From an uncultured Clostridia bacterium (GTDB lineage Bacteria > Bacillota > Clostridia > Oscillospirales > Oscillospiraceae), in NCBI GenBank assembly GCA_947167725.1, contig CAMVJF010000090.1:1-6934 (forward strand): a stretch of 6,934 nt of DNA. Reading direction: 5' to 3'. The number at the start of each line of letters is the position of its first letter. The stretch's first letter is position 1. Of this stretch, positions 1 through 5,268 are shown piece after piece. Below the pieces are notes generated by a model. The model was not told the DNA's origin. It made no database searches and saw only the letters and a program-made list of their open reading frames with translations. The position numbers were made by a program, and so were the translations under genes.

Positions 1-1
1 A

Positions 2-241
2 TACGAACACGACGAACAGGCGATCGACCCGAAATGCGGCTGCCCCGTTTGCCGCCGCTATTCCAGGGCCTATATCCGCCACCTCTTCAAGGCGGAAGAA
101 ATGCTCGCGATGCGTCTCGCCGTAGCGCACAATCTGTATTTCTACAACGATCTGATGCAGAAGATCCGCCAAAGCCTCGAAGAGGATCGATTTGATTCCT
201 TCCGGCGGGATTTTTCTCAAAAACTTGATATTCGTATTTAA
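2..241 (+). CDS. tgt: Queuine tRNA-guanine transglycosylase, C-terminal part (5' end outside window)
   Basis: The reading frame enters at base 2 and runs 79 codons to TAA at 239-241. The product exchanges guanine for the queuosine precursor preQ1 at position 34 of GUN-anticodon tRNAs in the cytoplasm. The visible part is the family's C-terminal zinc-binding region: Cys12, Cys14 and Cys17 of the fragment form the CxCxxC motif (KCGCPVC). The motif is followed by the conserved stretch SRAYIRHLFKAEE and by His43 in VAHNLYF, the expected fourth zinc ligand. The closing helix (LMQKIRQSLEEDRFDSFRRDF) also matches the family. The active-site barrel lies upstream of the window. yajC follows, the usual tgt-yajC order; queA may lie further upstream, but that cannot be seen. 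Identification is firm; only the length is unknown. Confidence 0.95.
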   Translation, partial: YEHDEQAIDPKCGCPVCRRYSRAYIRHLFKAEEMLAMRLAVAHNLYFYNDLMQKIRQSLEEDRFDSFRRDFSQKLDIRI

Positions 242-246
242 TCTTC

Positions 247-275
247 TTGAAATCACCGCACAAACTATGTATAAT
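247..275 (+). promoter_or_regulatory. Sigma-A-type promoter for yajC
   Basis: The -35 box TTGAAA (247-252) and a perfect -10 box TATAAT (270-275) are separated by exactly 17 bp. The -35 box begins 5 bp after the tgt stop. Transcription would start near 282, giving yajC a leader of about 25 nt that holds the GGAGG ribosome binding site. yajC can therefore be expressed independently of tgt. Confidence 0.82.
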
Positions 276-306
276 AGATGCAGTTTATACGGGAGGTATG
301 TTCTCA

Positions 307-642
307 ATGACCCTATTCCTTCAAGCAGCCACCGGAACGCAGGGCGGCGGAATGTCGATGCTTCTCATGGTCATCGTCATGTTCGCCATCTTCTATTTCT
401 TCGTGATCCGTCCGGAAAACAAGAAAAAGAAAAAGACCGAAGAGATGAGAAATTCTCTTTCGCTCGGCGACGAGATCATCACGATCGGCGGCATGATCGG
501 CAAAATCGTTCAGATCACCGACGATACGATCACCTTTGAGACCGGCGAGGACCGCGTCCGCATCCAGACCAAGAAGTGGGCGATCTCCACGACCGCCAAA
601 ATGGAAGCGGAAGAGGCCAAGGCCAACACCAAGAAGAAATAA
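307..642 (+). CDS. yajC: YajC, preprotein translocase accessory subunit
   Basis: A 111-residue protein that in known systems joins SecDF-YidC at the SecYEG translocon in the cytoplasmic membrane. One transmembrane helix is visible at about residues 16-34 (MSMLLMVIVMFAIFYFFVI). It is followed by the family signature RPENKKKKK at 35-43 and the small cytoplasmic domain with GDEIITIGGMIGKIVQI at 54-70. The C-terminus is lysine-rich and charged. ATG 307 is chosen because GGAGG at 292-296 lies 10 nt upstream; the in-frame ATG at 298 is only 1 nt from that site, and an ATG at 247 overlaps the promoter. The gene follows tgt, as in many bacteria. secD and secF do not follow directly here. It is expected to be transcribed from 247-275 and to end at the hairpin at 663-710. 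Confidence 0.93.
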   Translation: MTLFLQAATGTQGGGMSMLLMVIVMFAIFYFFVIRPENKKKKKTEEMRNSLSLGDEIITIGGMIGKIVQITDDTITFETGEDRVRIQTKKWAISTTAKMEAEEAKANTKKK

Positions 643-662
643 ATCGCTTCCGAATGAAAACG

Positions 663-710
663 ACCTCCGACAAATAGGATGAACCATCCTGATTTGTCGG
701 AGGTGTTTTT
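663..710 (+). terminator. Intrinsic terminator hairpin after yajC, overlapping the next gene's ribosome binding site
   Basis: The arm 663-675 (ACCTCCGACAAAT) pairs perfectly with 692-704. Inside it, AGGATG (676-681) pairs with CATCCT (685-690) around a 3-nt loop, leaving a single unpaired G at 691. That gives 19 base pairs, followed by G and five Ts (706-710). The T tract runs directly into the ATG of the next gene at 711. The 5' arm begins with ACCTCC, the complement of a Shine-Dalgarno sequence, and the 3' arm holds GGAGGT. Folding would therefore both terminate transcription and hide the downstream ribosome binding site. Confidence 0.85.
699..705 (+). promoter_or_regulatory. Ribosome binding site of the 711 gene, inside the terminator stem
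   Basis: GGAGGTG at 699-705 is an excellent Shine-Dalgarno sequence 5 nt before ATG 711, and it decides that start. All but its last base lie in the 3' arm of the hairpin 663-704, so it is predicted to be inaccessible while the hairpin is folded. Confidence 0.75.
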
Positions 711-1127
711 ATGTCAGTCGAGGAACGTTCCTTATCCGTTCAATCCATGCTCCGCGGCTTGGCGGCGTGGATCGCCGCGGCGGCCGCGCTGCTCCTTATG
801 GCTTCCGCTGTGTTTGCGAGCGATCTCGCGAGTCTTGCATATCTGGGTTATGCAGGCTCGGCGATCAGCTTTCTCGCCGCGGCGGCCGCCGGATTCTTTG
901 CGGCCCGCGGAGGAAGGAAAAAACGCAAATGGATCGGCCTGCTTATGGCGGCGGTATTGTGCGCGCTGTTGCTGCTGAACGGTTTTCTGATCGCGGGAAA
1001 GCTTGACGCGGACGGGCTGTTGAGCATGCTCAGCTTCACGATCACGGGATGCTTTTTCGGTACGCTGTTTTCAACCGGAGCTAGAAAGAAAAAACCGGGA
1101 AAGGGGAGAGGCAGAAGACTTTCCTGA
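711..1127 (+). CDS. Small four-helix membrane protein, TIGR04086/DUF3792 (YrzE-like) family
   Basis: A 138-residue integral membrane protein of unknown function. Four hydrophobic segments are visible at about residues 14-36, 42-65, 74-95 and 100-121. They are separated by a basic loop (RGGRKKRK, 67-73) and end in a strongly basic tail (ARKKKPGKGRGRR, 124-136), which by the positive-inside rule should be cytoplasmic. Helix number, length and position right after yajC match the TIGR04086/DUF3792 membrane proteins found downstream of tgt-yajC in Firmicutes (YrzE in Bacillus). The family call rests on context and topology rather than on a catalytic motif. The start at 711 is supported by GGAGGTG 5 nt upstream. 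I found no promoter between yajC and this gene, so expression probably depends on read-through of the terminator it abuts. No clear terminator follows. Confidence 0.75.
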   Translation: MSVEERSLSVQSMLRGLAAWIAAAAALLLMASAVFASDLASLAYLGYAGSAISFLAAAAAGFFAARGGRKKRKWIGLLMAAVLCALLLLNGFLIAGKLDADGLLSMLSFTITGCFFGTLFSTGARKKKPGKGRGRRLS

Positions 1128-1191
1128 ACGGACATCGTTTTCATAATTCCGGTATGTCAGATCCTGAAACTATATCTTGAGGGGAAAAGAT

Positions 1192-1252
1192 GTTGACACA
1201 CAAAATATTGCAGATAGATATCAAAGAGTTGCAAAGTTGACATAAAATTTGC
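1192..1252 (+). repeat. Imperfect direct repeat built on GTTGACA, 44 bp apart
   Basis: GTTGACA at 1192-1198, followed by CACAAAATATTGC, resembles GTTGACA at 1236-1242, followed by TAAAATTTGC. The copies share GTTGACA, an A-run ending in T, and TTGC. The 44-bp period is about four helical turns. Each copy contains a perfect -35 hexamer, but neither has a good -10 box at 16-18 bp: the best for the first is TAGATA at 1215-1220. They could be weak promoters, protein binding sites, or chance in AT-rich DNA. Confidence 0.4.
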
Positions 1253-1271
1253 TTTTTCTTCAAAAAAAGGC

Positions 1272-1300
1272 TTGATTATTTTTCAGTTTTGTAATATATT
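1272..1300 (+). promoter_or_regulatory. Probable promoter for xerD
   Basis: The -35 box TTGATT (1272-1277, 4 of 6 matches) and the -10 box TATATT (1295-1300, 5 of 6) have a 17-bp spacer. An A-rich stretch (1262-1268) lies just upstream. The predicted start near 1307 gives a leader of about 73 nt before the xerD ATG. It is the best-scoring promoter in the spacer by eye, but AT-rich DNA makes chance matches easy. Confidence 0.5.
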
Positions 1301-1319
1301 GTTTCTGCAACGTAGTTAT

Positions 1320-1333
1320 GTTAATTGTTAATT
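1320..1333 (+). repeat. Tandem heptamer GTTAATT x2
   Basis: Two exact copies of GTTAATT sit head to tail at 1320-1326 and 1327-1333, just downstream of the predicted xerD transcription start. The segment also contains the symmetrical TTAA-TTG-TTAA. It could be an operator, but at this length and composition chance cannot be excluded. Confidence 0.35.
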
Positions 1334-1379
1334 TATGTATCCGGCCGAACAGGAATCACCAGGGAAGGAGGGAATGTGG

Positions 1380-2270
1380 ATGCGGAACAGCGAATGCATC
1401 GAGATCTTTGAGACCTATCTTGCAAAGGAAAAGAAGTCTTCTGCAAACACACTCAGCTCCTATCTGCGTGATATCCGTCAGCTCGGCGAGTATCTGGAGA
1501 TCCATCACGAGAAGAGCATCGTCGAGGCAAACGACGAGGAGCTCGCCGAATACATTTCCTTTCTGAAGAGCAACGGCAAATCTGTCGCAACGGTCTCGCG
1601 CTGCATCGCGTCGATCAAGTGTCTGTACTCGTATCTGTGTCTCAAACAGATCATTCGCGAGAATCCCGCCTCCAAGCTCGTGCCGGACAAGGGAGAGCAC
1701 AAGCTGCCGCAGATCCTCACGAGCCGCGAGGTCGATCTTCTTCTTGAGCAGCCGCAGTGTACCGACGCCAAGGGCTATCGTGACAAGGCGATGCTCGAGC
1801 TGCTGTATGCCACGGGCATTCGTGTTACGGAGCTCATCGATCTGAATATCGGCGACGTCAATCTCACGGCCGGCATCGTGCGTTGCCACGGGCGTGAAAA
1901 AGAACGCTTTATCCCGATGTATCCCAAAGCGGTCAAAGCGCTGGATGATTACATCAATCTCGTACGTCCGCAGATGATCGCGCTGCCGGACGAGGAGTCC
2001 CTTTTCGTCAACGTTTCCGGTGAGAGAATGTCGCGGCAGGGTTTCTGGAAAATCATGAAATACTACCAGAAGAAGGCCCATATCGACAAAGACATCACGC
2101 CGCATACACTGCGTCACTCTTTTGCGGCGCATCTTCTCGAGAACGGAGCGGACATCCACTCGATCCAGGAAATGCTCGGCCACGCCGATATTTCCTCCAC
2201 GCAGATTTATTCCCAGCTCGTCAAAAAGCAGCTCAAGGACGTATACAACAAGGCCCATCCGAGAGCGTAA
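1380..2270 (+). CDS. xerD: Tyrosine site-specific recombinase, XerD type
   Basis: A 296-residue cytoplasmic recombinase of the XerC/XerD class, which with its partner resolves chromosome dimers at dif by strand exchange through a 3'-phosphotyrosine. The N-terminal core-binding domain covers about residues 1-100 and the catalytic domain about 110-290. Catalytic residues visible are Arg148 (TGIRVTEL), His242 and Arg245 (PHTLRHSF), His268 (LGHADISST) and the nucleophile Tyr277 (QIYSQL). The hairpin normally reading GKGNKER reads GREKER here (171-176), one residue short and with Arg where the catalytic Lys is expected. ATG 1380 is chosen because AAGGAGG (1365-1371) lies 8 nt upstream; the in-frame ATG 1374 is too close, and ATG 1335 has no such site. 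Length equals that of chromosomal XerD rather than phage integrases, and no att repeats or phage genes adjoin. XerC versus XerD naming is by overall similarity. It has its own promoter region and terminator. Confidence 0.85.
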   Translation: MRNSECIEIFETYLAKEKKSSANTLSSYLRDIRQLGEYLEIHHEKSIVEANDEELAEYISFLKSNGKSVATVSRCIASIKCLYSYLCLKQIIRENPASKLVPDKGEHKLPQILTSREVDLLLEQPQCTDAKGYRDKAMLELLYATGIRVTELIDLNIGDVNLTAGIVRCHGREKERFIPMYPKAVKALDDYINLVRPQMIALPDEESLFVNVSGERMSRQGFWKIMKYYQKKAHIDKDITPHTLRHSFAAHLLENGADIHSIQEMLGHADISSTQIYSQLVKKQLKDVYNKAHPRA

Positions 2271-2284
2271 AAGTGAAAAACGAC

Positions 2285-2320
2285 AGCTCCCATGTCCGAG
2301 AGAGGACATGGGAGCTTTTT
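2285..2320 (+). terminator. Intrinsic terminator after xerD
   Basis: A perfect 13-bp stem (2285-2297 with 2304-2316, AGCTCCCATGTCC and its complement) encloses the 6-nt loop GAGAGA and is followed by a run of Ts to 2320. It begins 14 nt after the xerD stop and directly precedes the ruvC promoter, so it separates the two units. Confidence 0.92.
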
Positions 2321-2324
2321 CGTG

Positions 2325-2353
2325 TTGAACTCGCGAATAGTTTATGCTAAAAT
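2325..2353 (+). promoter_or_regulatory. Promoter of the ruvCAB operon
   Basis: The -35 box TTGAAC (2325-2330) and -10 box TAAAAT (2348-2353) have a 17-bp spacer, with an extended -10 TGC at 2345-2347. Transcription should start near 2360, leaving a leader of only about 14 nt. That leader contains GGATGTGAT (2362-2370), which matches the anti-Shine-Dalgarno complement GGAGGTGAT at 8 of 9 positions. No LexA-type operator was recognised, although ruv genes are often DNA-damage inducible. Confidence 0.8.
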
Positions 2354-2373
2354 CATCATCGGGATGTGATGTT

Positions 2374-2886
2374 ATGCGGATTATGGGGATCGACCCGGGC
2401 ATCGCCACGATCGGCTTCGGGGTGATCGACAGCGAGCGGGGAAAGCATCGTCTGTTTCAATGCGGGGTCATTACGACTCCGGCGCATACGAGCCTCGCTT
2501 CCCGGCTGTCACAGATCTATGACGATATGCTGCAGCTCATCGAGATGTTCAAGCCGGATGCGGTCTCGATCGAGGAGCTGTTTTTCAATACCAATATCAC
2601 GACCGGCATCGCTGTCGCACACGGCCGCGGCGTGATCCTGCTGGCCTGTGAGAAGGCGGGCGTGCGCATTTTCGAGTACACGCCGCTACAGGTCAAGCAG
2701 GCGGTGGTCGGCTACGGACGGGCGGAAAAAAAGCAGGTCATGGAAATGGTCAAACGGATCTGCGCGCTTCCGTCCGCGCCAAAGCCCGACGACGCGGCGG
2801 ACGCCGTCGCGCTGGCGCTTTGTCACGCCAGAAGCGCCACGTCGCTGCTGTATAAGGAGGAGAGAGAAGAGTGTTCTACTATTTAG
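2374..2886 (+). CDS. ruvC: RuvC, Holliday junction resolvase
   Basis: A 170-residue endonuclease that, as a dimer, cuts opposing strands of Holliday junctions after RuvAB branch migration. The four metal-binding acidic residues are all present: Asp7 in MRIMGIDPG, Glu67 in SIEELFF, and Asp140 and Asp143 in KPDDAADAVA. The basic segment GYGRAEKKQV (113-122) matches the family's DNA-contacting region. Length is close to the 173 residues of the E. coli enzyme. ATG 2374 is chosen because it gives the standard MRI-GIDPG start and has the ribosome site at 2362-2370; an earlier in-frame ATG at 2344 lies in the promoter. It is first in ruvC-ruvA-ruvB, and its 3' end overlaps ruvA by 16 nt. A true RuvC argues against Bacilli, most of which use RecU instead. 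Confidence 0.95.
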   Translation: MRIMGIDPGIATIGFGVIDSERGKHRLFQCGVITTPAHTSLASRLSQIYDDMLQLIEMFKPDAVSIEELFFNTNITTGIAVAHGRGVILLACEKAGVRIFEYTPLQVKQAVVGYGRAEKKQVMEMVKRICALPSAPKPDDAADAVALALCHARSATSLLYKEEREECSTI

Positions 2887-3470
2887 AAGGCGTCGTCGCG
2901 GAAATCGAGCCCGGTCTGATCGTGCTCGACTGCAACGGCGTAGGCTATGCGCTCAACACGACGACAAACACGATCGCCGCCGCTTCGAGAGGAGATCGAT
3001 GCCGTCTCTACGTCACAGAATCCGTCCGTGAGGACGCGTTTGACCTGTACGGCTTTTATTCCAAAAACGAAAGACACTTCTTCGAGCTGCTGATCTCCGT
3101 CTCCGGCATCGGGCCGAAGGCTGCGCTCTCGATCCTCTCGGCCAATACGCCGGAAGGACTTTCTCTCGCGATCGCGAGCGGAAACGAAAAGGCTCTGACC
3201 GTCGCGCCCGGCATCGGCAAAAAGATCGCGCAGCGCGTGATCCTGGAGCTGAAGGACAAGATCATCAAGGGCGAAGAATTCAGTTCGGACTATCCGGCGA
3301 CGAGCGCAGCCGCCGTAAGCGACAACAGCGCCGTGGGAGACGCCGTGGCGGCGCTCGGAGTGCTCGGCTACAATCCCAGCGAGATCGCGCAGATCCTCAA
3401 GACGACGGACACTGCCAGCATGAGCACCGAGGAGATCATCAAGGCGGTGCTCAAGCGCATGGTCAAGTAA
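2871..3470 (+). CDS. ruvA: RuvA, Holliday junction DNA-binding subunit
   Basis: A 199-residue protein whose tetramer clamps the four-way junction and loads the RuvB motor. Domain I is an OB-fold (about 1-62) ending in the acidic pin Glu54-Asp55 in VREDAFDLYGF. Domain II carries two helix-hairpin-helix motifs, VSGIGPKAALSIL (77-89) and VAPGIGKKIAQRVILEL (111-127). A flexible linker at about 135-152 leads to domain III (153-199), which contacts RuvB. The start is GTG at 2871, supported by AAGGAGG at 2854-2860 (10 nt spacing) inside the ruvC coding sequence. Its first 16 nt overlap the end of ruvC in another frame, so translational coupling is likely. It ends 12 nt before ruvB. Confidence 0.95.
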   Translation: MFYYLEGVVAEIEPGLIVLDCNGVGYALNTTTNTIAAASRGDRCRLYVTESVREDAFDLYGFYSKNERHFFELLISVSGIGPKAALSILSANTPEGLSLAIASGNEKALTVAPGIGKKIAQRVILELKDKIIKGEEFSSDYPATSAAAVSDNSAVGDAVAALGVLGYNPSEIAQILKTTDTASMSTEEIIKAVLKRMVK

Positions 3471-3482
3471 CAGGAGAGAGAT

Positions 3483-4520
3483 ATGGGAATCAGCTTTTCC
3501 GATGAAATCAATGAGGAGATCACCACGGCCGTCTCTCTTCCGGAGGACAGCGGCGAGGGTTCGCTGCGGCCGAAAACACTGACGGAGTATATCGGCCAGG
3601 AAAAGGCGAAGGAGAACCTTCGCATCTTCATCCACGCGGCCAAGATCCGCAACGAGCCGCTGGACCATGTCCTTCTGCACGGTCCTCCGGGCCTCGGCAA
3701 GACCACGCTTGCCGCGGTCATCGCCAATGAAATGGGCGTCAACATGCGCATTACCTCCGGTCCCGCGATCGAAAAGCCGGGCGATCTTGTCGCGATGCTT
3801 ACGAATCTAAACGAGGGCGATATCCTCTTTGTCGACGAGATCCACCGCCTCAACCGCGCCTATGAGGAGATCCTTTATCCCGCGATGGAGGACTACGCGA
3901 TCGACATCATCCTCGGCAAAGGTCCTTCGGCCAACTCCATCCATCTCGATCTTCCGCACTTCACGCTGATCGGCGCGACGACGCGCTCCGGTCAATTGAC
4001 CGCTCCGCTGCGCGATCGCTTCGGCGTATCGCTGCGTCTCGAGCTCTATTCTCCCGATGAGCTCAAACGCATCGTCAAACGTTCGGCGGGCATCCTCAAC
4101 GTAAAGATCGAAGAGAACGGTGCGATGGAGATCGCCTCCCGCTCCCGCGGGACGCCGCGTATCGCGAACCGCCTGCTGCGCCGCGTGCGTGACTATGCTC
4201 AGGTCTGCGCCGACGGCGTGATCACGAGCGCCGTCGCGGATCTGGCGCTGTCAAGTCTCGAGGTCGACAAGCTCGGTCTCGACGCGCTCGACCGCAGGAT
4301 GCTCAGGAGCATCATTGATTTCTACGGAGGGGGACCGGTCGGGCTCGATACGCTTGCGGCGACGATCAACGAAGAGGCCGTCACGATCGAGGACGTTTAT
4401 GAGCCCTATCTGCTGCAATGCGGCTTCCTTACGCGGACGCCCCGCGGACGCTGTGTCACGCGCAAAGCCTACGAGCACCTCGGGATCGAATTTCTCGGTC
4501 AGCAACAGCTTGAAATATGA
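3483..4520 (+). CDS. ruvB: RuvB, Holliday junction branch migration ATPase
   Basis: A 345-residue AAA+ motor that forms hexameric rings on either side of RuvA and pumps DNA through the junction. The Walker A motif is GPPGLGKTT (67-75), Walker B is ILFVDEIH (114-121) and sensor 1 is GATTR (164-168). The arginine-finger region is LRDRFG (176-181) and sensor 2 is GTPRIANRLLRRVRD (223-237). A winged-helix DNA-binding domain fills about 265-335, including FYGGGPVGLDTLA. Length and motif order are full and normal. ATG 3483 has AGGAG at 3472-3476, 6 nt upstream. It is the last gene of the ruvCAB unit. I see no terminator hairpin in the 81 nt before sigH, so some read-through into sigH is possible. 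Confidence 0.97.
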   Translation: MGISFSDEINEEITTAVSLPEDSGEGSLRPKTLTEYIGQEKAKENLRIFIHAAKIRNEPLDHVLLHGPPGLGKTTLAAVIANEMGVNMRITSGPAIEKPGDLVAMLTNLNEGDILFVDEIHRLNRAYEEILYPAMEDYAIDIILGKGPSANSIHLDLPHFTLIGATTRSGQLTAPLRDRFGVSLRLELYSPDELKRIVKRSAGILNVKIEENGAMEIASRSRGTPRIANRLLRRVRDYAQVCADGVITSAVADLALSSLEVDKLGLDALDRRMLRSIIDFYGGGPVGLDTLAATINEEAVTIEDVYEPYLLQCGFLTRTPRGRCVTRKAYEHLGIEFLGQQQLEI

Positions 4521-4539
4521 CAGGAATTAGAAAAAAAGA

Positions 4540-4567
4540 TTGACAAAAAGGCAGCTTGCTGTATAAT
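4540..4567 (+). promoter_or_regulatory. Consensus promoter P1 for sigH, with overlapping inverted repeats
   Basis: Perfect -35 TTGACA (4540-4545) and perfect -10 TATAAT (4562-4567) are separated by 16 bp, with an A-run at 4531-4537 upstream resembling an UP element. The spacer holds the inverted repeat CAGC-TT-GCTG (4552-4561), and the -10 box lies within the palindrome TGTAT-A-ATACA (4560-4570). Both could be operator sites for a repressor. The predicted start is near 4574, about 28 nt before the ATG. Confidence 0.82.
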
Positions 4568-4581
4568 ACACTTTGTACACA

Positions 4582-4587
4582 TATAAT
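4582..4587 (+). promoter_or_regulatory. Second perfect -10 box upstream of sigH
   Basis: A second TATAAT lies exactly 20 bp after the first, within the repeated heptamer TATAATA (4562-4568 and 4582-4588). No good -35 box lies at 16-18 bp: CTGTAT occupies the 17-bp position. If used, transcription would start near 4594-4596, leaving only about 6-8 nt before the sigH ATG. It may be an alternative start or a duplicated element. Confidence 0.4.
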
Positions 4588-4601
4588 AGATTTTGATACG
4601 C

Positions 4602-5219
4602 ATGACAGACTTTTCCTCATTATCGGATCAGGAACTGCAGCTTATGGCGGCAGGTGGTGATCGCGGTGCGGAAGAGGCCCTGGCAAACCGTTTCCTGCAG
4701 CTTGTGCGCGCCTGCGCACGTCCTTTTTTCCTCGCGGGAGGGGACAGCGAAGACCTGACGCAGGAGGGCATGTTCGGCCTCATCTCCGCGATCCGGCAGT
4801 ATGATCCCAACTACGGCGCTTCTTTCCGCACCTTTGCGGAGCACTGCATCAAAAAGCGAATCTATTCCGCGATTCGATCTGCATCTCGTTTAAAGCATTT
4901 CCCACTCAACGACGGTCTATCGCTTGAGCAACTCTCCGAAGATAGCTCCTTGTCTTTTGCGGCGATCCCCGATTGTGTTCAGCCATCGCCTGAAGAGCTC
5001 GTATTAGCCAGAGAGAGTAAGGAAGAACTTTACAGCGCCTTTCGCAATTGCCTGTCAACGCTTGAGAAAAAGGTTTTGGACCTGTATCTCGACGGGCTTT
5101 CTTATCAGGATATCGCACAGCGCCTCGGAAAAGAGTCCAAGGCCGTCGACAACGCTGTGCAGAGGATCAGGCGCAAGATGGCGCGAACCCCACATTTCGG
5201 CGATATCAGCGGAAGCTGA
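4602..5219 (+). CDS. sigH: RNA polymerase sigma factor, SigH (Spo0H) type
   Basis: A 205-residue sigma-70 family protein without regions 1 and 3, matching the size and pattern of SigH, which in Firmicutes directs transition-state, competence and early sporulation genes. Region 2 spans about 8-100, with the core-binding and promoter-melting segment GGDSEDLTQEGMFGLISAI (46-64) and then FRTFAEHCIKKRIYSAIRSASR (75-96). The stretch KHFPLN (98-103) resembles KHIPLN of Bacillus SigH. Region 4 spans about 148-195, with the helix-turn-helix SYQDIAQRLGKESKAVDNA (167-185). ATG 4602 is the only plausible start, since region 2 begins within ten residues and upstream in-frame sequence offers only TTG 4593. 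No Shine-Dalgarno sequence precedes it. Whether the host sporulates cannot be told from this window. A related alternative sigma factor of the same class is the main other possibility. Confidence 0.85.
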   Translation: MTDFSSLSDQELQLMAAGGDRGAEEALANRFLQLVRACARPFFLAGGDSEDLTQEGMFGLISAIRQYDPNYGASFRTFAEHCIKKRIYSAIRSASRLKHFPLNDGLSLEQLSEDSSLSFAAIPDCVQPSPEELVLARESKEELYSAFRNCLSTLEKKVLDLYLDGLSYQDIAQRLGKESKAVDNAVQRIRRKMARTPHFGDISGS

Positions 5220-5268
5220 ACGCAAATACAGCCCAAAAGGCAACAAGATCAAAAGAGAGGATTCACAA

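Larger units (their letters stand above)
1128..1379 (+). other. AT-rich intergenic region upstream of xerD
   Basis: This 252-bp spacer has no supportable gene. Its base composition differs sharply from the neighbours: a hand count gives 32 G or C in the 120 bases 1201-1320, against 38 of 60 in a sample of ruvA (3121-3180). It holds the probable xerD promoter (1272-1300), two perfect TTGACA boxes (1193-1198 and 1237-1242) inside longer similar segments, and a tandem heptamer GTTAATT (1320-1333). It also holds a 7-bp inverted repeat, TTGCAGA at 1208-1214 and TCTGCAA at 1304-1310. I see no strong hairpin or known riboswitch, and no small cysteine-rich peptide gene. Confidence 0.7.

Noticed and set aside
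247..300. Earlier in-frame starts for yajC at 247 and 298
   Set aside because: 247 falls in the promoter -35 box. 298 is only 1 nt from GGAGG, whereas 307 has workable spacing and begins the expected YajC N-terminus.
192..539. Plus-strand open frame of 115 codons across the tgt-yajC junction
   Set aside because: It overlaps both genes in another frame, its product is rich in Arg/His/Asp, and it runs through the yajC promoter; a shadow.
1237..1265. Perfect TTGACA at 1237-1242 as a full promoter
   Set aside because: No acceptable -10 hexamer lies 16-18 bp downstream (around 1259-1265), so only the hexamer itself is reported, as part of a repeat.
1128..1379. Possible SCIFF-type six-cysteine peptide gene after the TIGR04086 gene
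   Set aside because: This gene follows TIGR04086 genes in many Clostridia, but the spacer is full of stops and encodes no cysteine-rich peptide.
1128..2322. xerD as the integrase of a mobile element or integron
   Set aside because: Length and architecture are those of chromosomal XerD. No flanking att-like repeats, tRNA gene, excisionase or cargo genes are present, and the neighbours are housekeeping genes.
1356..2408. 350-codon open frame on the minus strand opposite xerD
   Set aside because: It lies antisense to a clear recombinase gene with intact catalytic motifs, and its translation resembles no protein family. It is a codon-composition shadow of xerD.
2883..3853. Long minus-strand open frames opposite ruvA and ruvB (2883-3680 and 3368-3853)
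   Set aside because: Both are antisense to strongly conserved genes, have low-complexity composition and lack credible ribosome sites; GC-rich coding DNA produces such shadows.
4520..4545. SigH-type promoter (AGGAATT at 4522-4528) for autoregulation of sigH
   Set aside because: The -35-like AGGAATT is present, but no GAAT-type -10 element follows at the proper distance; the sigma-A-type consensus nearby explains the region better.
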